The notes under the pieces were generated by a model. The model did not search any database, was not told where the DNA came from, and worked only from the letters and a program-made list of their open reading frames with translations. A stretch of DNA of 10,259 nucleotides from an uncultured Lachnospira sp. (lineage in GTDB: Bacteria > Bacillota > Clostridia > Lachnospirales > Lachnospiraceae), in NCBI GenBank assembly GCA_934358235.1, contig CAKRKK010000076.1, positions 1 to 10,259 of the forward strand, in the 5' to 3' direction. This document shows, one piece after another, positions 6,054 through 10,259 of the stretch. How positions within the stretch are numbered: position 1 is the first letter of the stretch; each line of letters starts with the position of its first letter. Position numbers and translations under genes: made by a program.

Positions 6054-9000
6054 CTGCTTCACCACCCTTATACAGATTATCAATGTCTATCCTGCCACTA
6101 TCAATAAGTCTAAGCATAATATCCACAAGCACAGGATCAAACTGTGTGCCGCTGCCTCTTTGTATTTCCCTTAAAACATAGTCCATATCAAGCTTCTTTC
6201 TATACACTCTGTTAGCCGTCATAGCATCAAACGCATCCGCTATTCCGATGATTCTTGCATTAAGAGGTATCTCTTCCCCTTTAAGACCATACATATATCC
6301 TTTTCCATCATATCTCTCGTGATGATAAAGGGCTCCTTCCTCAACGTGATTTACAAGAGTAAAGCTTTTAAGTATTTCTGCTCCTTTTTCAACATGTGAC
6401 TTCATAATTGCATACTCTTCATCTGTAAGTCTTTCCGGTTTGTTAAGTATTCTGTCTGGAATACCTATCTTTCCTATATCGTGAAGCAACGCTGCTTTTC
6501 TAAGATTTTCGCAGTCTTCATCACTATATCCAAGCTCCTTTGCTATCATGACCGAATACTCTGATACTCTTAGTGAATGCTGACTTGTGTTAACATCCTT
6601 TGCATCAACAGTCCTTGCGATAGTAAGTACTGTTTCGTTTCCCATCTCAAGCTGTTTCTTTACGAATTCGAGCTCCTTCTTCTGAAAATCGATGGTTCTT
6701 TTAATCTGTGTATGGAATATTATCCACGTAAGATATGCAACTATAAGTGCAAATATTCCGACCATATAAACCTTAAACCACCAATAGTCATATATCTTTG
6801 CTTCCTTGATAATTGTATATGTGTTTTCAGATATTGGTGCCTTGCCATTTTCATCAAGAACTGCTAAATGAAATGTATATGTGCCTACAGGTATGTTCAT
6901 ATATATTATATTAGTCAGCTCACTTTGTAATATTATCCTTGGTTCAGTATCATACCCTTCAAGATATATGCTTACATAAGGAGTGTTAACAGAATAGTTT
7001 ATTATCTCAGGAAACATCTCTATCATCTGTGCCTTACTATCAATATAAAGCTCTTCTCCTCTTTTTACCCTGAGAGCTTCTCCATCTACTTTTACTGACT
7101 TCATCTGTATACGATATGACCTTATCCTGGCACTATAATCATTGAGATTGACTATCACTACACTATCATCGGTTGACATATACAAGTTATTATTAACATC
7201 GATATAATCCCATGCATTCGGCGTAAGTGCTTCTTCAAGTCCACAATCACCATTAAGAAGCTTATAATCCAGCTCTTTTCCAGAAAGTAATGCGTTCTTA
7301 TCAACAATATATATTCCGGCTGAGCTAAGCACAAAAAGATTATCATTATTTCCATTAACTATATTGTAATTGTTATAGTAAGGAAAATTATCCAATATTC
7401 TTATAATGCCTGACTCATCCATATAACACAGACTGTTACTTGTTACTATGAATATACCTTCACCAGACTCATCCTTTACCATTCTTAGTATAACCGCCGA
7501 GCTAAGACCATCATCCTTATCATAATTATCTATTACTCTTCCATCACTAATAACTTCTATTCCATTGCCATCTGTTCCTGCAAGTATAACTCTTCCATAA
7601 TCTGATATATTTGTTTCTAAGGTGCATAATACCTTACTGTTTTTCATGGAATAGCCTATATTGCCGATTACGCCTTCCCCTGCAATATAACTAAGTCCTG
7701 TATCACCTGCTGCAAGCATTGTATTATCACTCAGCTCTGTTATAGTCCTGTATCTGTTTCCACTTAGTCCATTATTCTCATTATATCTTATAATTTCACC
7801 GCTATATGTAACCTCATATATTCCTTTTCCTGTTGTACATATCCACATATTATTTTTGCTGTCTGTTGTTATGCACCTTATTCTTACGTTATCAAGCTCT
7901 TTTACAAGTTTATTCACAAGCTCCTTCATGGTGCTATCCAGCTTCCGCATATAATCACTATTAGTTGCAATACTGCCTGCATCTGTATATGAAACAGCTA
8001 TTCCGCTGTCTGTACCTATATAATAATTTCCATTCCATAAGGTTACTGTATTTACAACCTGTTTTGAATCATTATGTTCATAATTAAGCTGTGTAAACGC
8101 CGATCTGCTTAATCTTAGCAGCCCAAGTCTTGATGATGTAAACCAGAGATTTCCCTGATAATCTGCCGTCATATGATCTATTGAATTATTAAAGCTGCCT
8201 GTATCAACATTTATAAATTGATTCTGGCTGTCATAATATCCTATACCATTGTCTGCACATACAAAAAGCGTTGCATTTTCTGTTAATGTGTTATCTACAA
8301 AATATATTTCTTTAATATTATTCAGCTCATTACAGCTTATACTTTCTGTAAGTACATTAGCATTATTATTTAAATCATATTTATCTATATTTCCTTTTGA
8401 TGTTCCCACATAAAGCATACCGGCATCATCAAAGGAACACGTTGTATATCTTCCACCATCTGATGCACTATATTTTGAAGTAACTGCTGCATTTTTTACA
8501 AGACTAAGCTGTCCATTATCACTAACGACTGCTATGTTGCCGTTCTTATCAGAGTCTGCACTTACAGCATAGTTTATATCATCTATATAGCTTTTTACTG
8601 TTAATCCACCAGCAAGAGAAACTATTGACATAGCATCTGTCGTACCAATATAGTAATCACCATCCGAGCCCTGTGTTATACATTTTACGGAATCGGCTGA
8701 TAACCCCTCCTTTTCTGATACAACATTTATGATTGTTTCATCAATCATTATAGATACGCCGCCATCATTGGTTCCTATCCATAATCTGCCCTCTTCATCC
8801 TTATACAGGCAGTTTACAGTCTTAACAGAGGCATATTCATCCACCCATTTAAACTCTGTACCATTATACCTGTATAAACCACCATAAGTTCCTATCCATA
8901 GTATTCCATCATTAGTCTGTGCTATATCATTGGCACAGCCGCCTGGAATTCCGTTTTCTCTTCCATAAACTGTCTGCAGGTAAGTATTATAATCTGGTGT

Positions 9001-9684
9001 TTCTTCATTATTCTGGTTATTACTGATATTATCAGAAGCTGCATACACACACTTAGGTGTACCTGCTTCCACAAGCTGTACTGCTGCCATAGCCGCTATC
9101 CCTATATATATACAGGCTGTCATTATCCTTTTATTAAAGCTGTTCTTTCCCTTATCAAACCTTACAAATATATAGAGTGCAAGCACAGTTACAATCTTAT
9201 CAGGAAAATCAATATAAAATTGCCCTGCGATATGACTTAATAAATCATTAAAGTCGATTCCCAGAAGTGAATCAACAACTCCATCACCCCATATATTATT
9301 GGTATAACCATTAAAAAACATATAATTAAAAATTACGGAAATAACACAAGAAACAAGTGCAATATAGAAGCTTGAGGTCAGTGCACCAAGCAAGTTTTTC
9401 ATATAATCCTTACTTATACATATGCCTGCAATAACTGCTATAGAAACACTTACTATGGCATAACAGGCATATGTCCACGAATATATTATAGAATATAGAA
9501 TATTAAGAGTAACTCCAACGATAACACCGCATACAGGTCCGCATACATAAGTGGCTGCAACTGTCCCTAGTGAATCAAGCCATAATGGAAGCCTGAGCTG
9601 TCCAGCAACACACTTACCTGCCAGATTTAACAACACACACATTATTATAAACACGCTTATTGTATACCACTTATTTTTCTTCAT
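6040..9684 (-). CDS. Large HD-GYP receptor: ECF-S-like membrane domain, beta-propeller, Y_Y_Y and HD-GYP phosphodiesterase
   Basis: This encodes 1214 residues. About six N-terminal membrane helices (8-27, 40-65, 70-90, 97-122, 158-176, 187-206) carry LPLWLDSLGT and GPVCGVIVG, as in ECF transporter S components. Residues about 231-860 hold Reg_prop-type propeller blades (ILWIGTYGGLYRYNG at 261-275, RLWIGTNDGGVSI at 300-312, NLWFTSSRLGLLRLS at 512-526, NMWICTTGKGIYEV at 612-625). A Y_Y_Y-like domain follows (about 895-957), then a helix at 968-990 and a coiled coil (993-1015). The cytoplasmic HD-GYP domain has His1036, ALLHDIGKIGIPD (1065-1077 with HD at 1068-1069), HHERYDGKGYM (1121-1131) and Asp1150. 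It should hydrolyse c-di-GMP under control of an extracellular signal. The GYP motif reads GYM here. GGAG eight bases before the ATG supports the start. It overlaps the BMP gene by 14 bases. Confidence 0.9.
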   Translation of the reverse strand: MKKNKWYTISVFIIMCVLLNLAGKCVAGQLRLPLWLDSLGTVAATYVCGPVCGVIVGVTLNILYSIIYSWTYACYAIVSVSIAVIAGICISKDYMKNLLGALTSSFYIALVSCVISVIFNYMFFNGYTNNIWGDGVVDSLLGIDFNDLLSHIAGQFYIDFPDKIVTVLALYIFVRFDKGKNSFNKRIMTACIYIGIAAMAAVQLVEAGTPKCVYAASDNISNNQNNEETPDYNTYLQTVYGRENGIPGGCANDIAQTNDGILWIGTYGGLYRYNGTEFKWVDEYASVKTVNCLYKDEEGRLWIGTNDGGVSIMIDETIINVVSEKEGLSADSVKCITQGSDGDYYIGTTDAMSIVSLAGGLTVKSYIDDINYAVSADSDKNGNIAVVSDNGQLSLVKNAAVTSKYSASDGGRYTTCSFDDAGMLYVGTSKGNIDKYDLNNNANVLTESISCNELNNIKEIYFVDNTLTENATLFVCADNGIGYYDSQNQFINVDTGSFNNSIDHMTADYQGNLWFTSSRLGLLRLSRSAFTQLNYEHNDSKQVVNTVTLWNGNYYIGTDSGIAVSYTDAGSIATNSDYMRKLDSTMKELVNKLVKELDNVRIRCITTDSKNNMWICTTGKGIYEVTYSGEIIRYNENNGLSGNRYRTITELSDNTMLAAGDTGLSYIAGEGVIGNIGYSMKNSKVLCTLETNISDYGRVILAGTDGNGIEVISDGRVIDNYDKDDGLSSAVILRMVKDESGEGIFIVTSNSLCYMDESGIIRILDNFPYYNNYNIVNGNNDNLFVLSSAGIYIVDKNALLSGKELDYKLLNGDCGLEEALTPNAWDYIDVNNNLYMSTDDSVVIVNLNDYSARIRSYRIQMKSVKVDGEALRVKRGEELYIDSKAQMIEMFPEIINYSVNTPYVSIYLEGYDTEPRIILQSELTNIIYMNIPVGTYTFHLAVLDENGKAPISENTYTIIKEAKIYDYWWFKVYMVGIFALIVAYLTWIIFHTQIKRTIDFQKKELEFVKKQLEMGNETVLTIARTVDAKDVNTSQHSLRVSEYSVMIAKELGYSDEDCENLRKAALLHDIGKIGIPDRILNKPERLTDEEYAIMKSHVEKGAEILKSFTLVNHVEEGALYHHERYDGKGYMYGLKGEEIPLNARIIGIADAFDAMTANRVYRKKLDMDYVLREIQRGSGTQFDPVLVDIMLRLIDSGRIDIDNLYKGGEADEDK

Positions 9685-9726
9685 AGGCTTTTCTCCGTTC
9701 CGTATGCTGTATTATCCGTTGACTGT

Positions 9727-9769
9727 TATGTTTAATGCATCCTGACTACTATATATGTTTTCAATGCAT
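9727..9769. repeat. Two near-copies of an ATGCATT-AAA-CATA element in the HD-GYP leader
   Basis: On the plus strand TATGTTTAATGCAT (9727-9740) and TATGTTTTCAATGCAT (9754-9769) are near-repeats 27 bases apart, each preceded by a GACT. They lie in the roughly 138-base leader of the HD-GYP gene, downstream of its promoter. They could be paired binding sites or chance in AT-rich DNA. The rest of 9685-9828 shows no gene and no riboswitch that I recognise. Confidence 0.3.
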
Positions 9770-9828
9770 AATTTAAGCATATCAGTAATGATTTAACTTT
9801 TATACTCTACCATAATAAAGTTATAATT

Positions 9829-9857
9829 ATTATATCAAAAAAATAAATAACTGACAA
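9829..9857 (-). promoter_or_regulatory. Promoter of the HD-GYP/BMP operon
   Basis: On the minus strand TTGTCA (9852-9857) is followed after 17 bases by TATAAT (9829-9834), with an extended TGA before the -10. This is close to a consensus housekeeping promoter. Transcription would start near 9822. Its -35 lies only 18 bases from the -35 of the divergent promoter for the M20 gene, so one regulator could affect both. Confidence 0.65.
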
Positions 9858-9875
9858 TGTATAAACGATTATTCA

Positions 9876-9904
9876 TTGACAAATAATTAAAACGTTGCTA
9901 ACAT
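9876..9904 (+). promoter_or_regulatory. Promoter of the M20 peptidase gene
   Basis: A perfect TTGACA (9876-9881) is followed after 17 bases by TAACAT (9899-9904), with TGC directly before it as an extended -10. The start would be near 9911, only a few bases before the terminator-like hairpin. Confidence 0.6.
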
Positions 9905-9914
9905 TGCTAAATGT

Positions 9915-9955
9915 AGCGAAGGTGCCACACGTCAGACGGACATCTTCGCTTTTTT
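9915..9955 (+). terminator. Terminator-like hairpin in the leader of the M20 gene
   Basis: AGCGAAGGTG (9915-9924) pairs with CATCTTCGCT (9941-9950) over ten positions including one G-U, around a 16-base loop, and a run of six T follows (9950-9955). It lies between the promoter and the ribosome binding site (AAGGAGG, about 9966-9972). No plus-strand gene ends nearby, so it is placed as an attenuator or a transcription barrier and not as the end of an operon. I could not assign it to a known riboswitch class. Confidence 0.65.
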
Positions 9956-9978
9956 ATTACCTGAAAAGGAGGCTGCTT

Positions 9979-10259
9979 ATGATAACAACAGACATATTGA
10001 AAGAAGCTGCTACATACCAGAAACAGCTTGTGGAAACAAGACGCTATCTGCATTCTCATCCTGAAACAGGATTTGACCTGCAGAATACAACTGAATATGT
10101 AAAAAAAGAGCTCATAGCTATGGGCTACGAACCAATTATGTGCGGTAAATCTGGTATTATTGCACTTGCCGGTAAAAAGAAATCTGGAAAAGTATTTCTT
10201 ATAAGGGGAGATATGGATGCCCTTCCGATAAAAGAAGAAGCTGATGTACCTTTTGCATC
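9979..10259 (+). CDS. M20 family metallopeptidase / amidohydrolase (N-terminal part, runs off the window)
   Basis: The first 93 residues are visible. RRYLHSHPETGFDLQNT (21-37) and IRGDMDALPIKEE (75-87) are hallmarks of the M20D group (hippurate hydrolase, N-acyl-amino-acid and IAA-amino-acid amidohydrolases). These are cytosolic metal enzymes that release an acyl group from an amino acid or cleave a related amide. The Asp in DMDALP is close to the metal site, but the other metal ligands lie beyond the window. AAGGAGG six bases before the ATG supports the start. It is transcribed away from the HD-GYP operon from a divergent promoter. The exact substrate cannot be told from this part. Confidence 0.85.
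   Translation, partial: MITTDILKEAATYQKQLVETRRYLHSHPETGFDLQNTTEYVKKELIAMGYEPIMCGKSGIIALAGKKKSGKVFLIRGDMDALPIKEEADVPFA

Noticed and set aside
6054..6083. TTG start giving ten extra residues on the BMP protein
   Set aside because: The ATG at 6053 has a better-placed purine-rich site, and the extra residues add nothing expected for a signal sequence.
9685..9828. c-di-GMP riboswitch in the leader of the HD-GYP gene
   Set aside because: None of the conserved GEMM-I blocks (such as the GGACGCAAAG-type core) is visible and no suitable paired structure is seen.

Overview
The window is AT-rich, with Clostridia-type AGGAGG ribosome binding sites and protein families typical of the gut Firmicutes: a D-lactate dehydrogenase, a GGDEF protein, an HD-GYP protein with an ECF-like membrane domain, and a DUF2798 protein. 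A Lachnospiraceae-like anaerobe is the best guess. This is inferred from gene style; there is no rRNA or other marker in the window.

Layout. Bases 1-156 hold the end of a plus-strand AAA/DUF4143 ATPase. A convergent minus-strand D-lactate dehydrogenase (283-1263) follows, with a repeat-rich leader and a likely promoter near 1425-1453. Next is a plus-strand scar (1448-2157): a piece of a MarR-type regulator abuts a TauE/SafE-type transporter that lacks its N-terminal part, so genes appear to have been lost here. From 2250 to 9684 everything is on the minus strand. In transcription order: a 1214-residue HD-GYP receptor (ECF-S-like membrane domain, extracellular beta-propeller, Y_Y_Y domain, cytoplasmic phosphodiesterase domain); an overlapping gene for a membrane-anchored BMP-family binding protein; a DUF2798 membrane protein with its own promoter, leader hairpin and terminator; and a membrane-bound diguanylate cyclase with its own promoter. 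The right edge (9979-10259) is the start of a plus-strand M20 peptidase/amidohydrolase gene.

How the genes may work together. The HD-GYP receptor and the BMP protein overlap by 14 bases and must be co-transcribed. The binding protein has no ABC transporter partner in the window, so it may act as a ligand-capturing co-receptor for the HD-GYP protein. With the GGDEF cyclase 2.2 kb downstream, the region looks like a small c-di-GMP signalling island with both synthesis and breakdown. The link between the two ends is inference from proximity.

The most striking non-coding signals are two. The first is an 18-base imperfect inverted repeat that buries the ribosome binding site of the DUF2798 gene and is followed by six U, with a small competing hairpin. 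The second is a divergent promoter pair at 9829-9904, where the plus-strand transcript runs almost at once into a terminator-like hairpin before the M20 gene.
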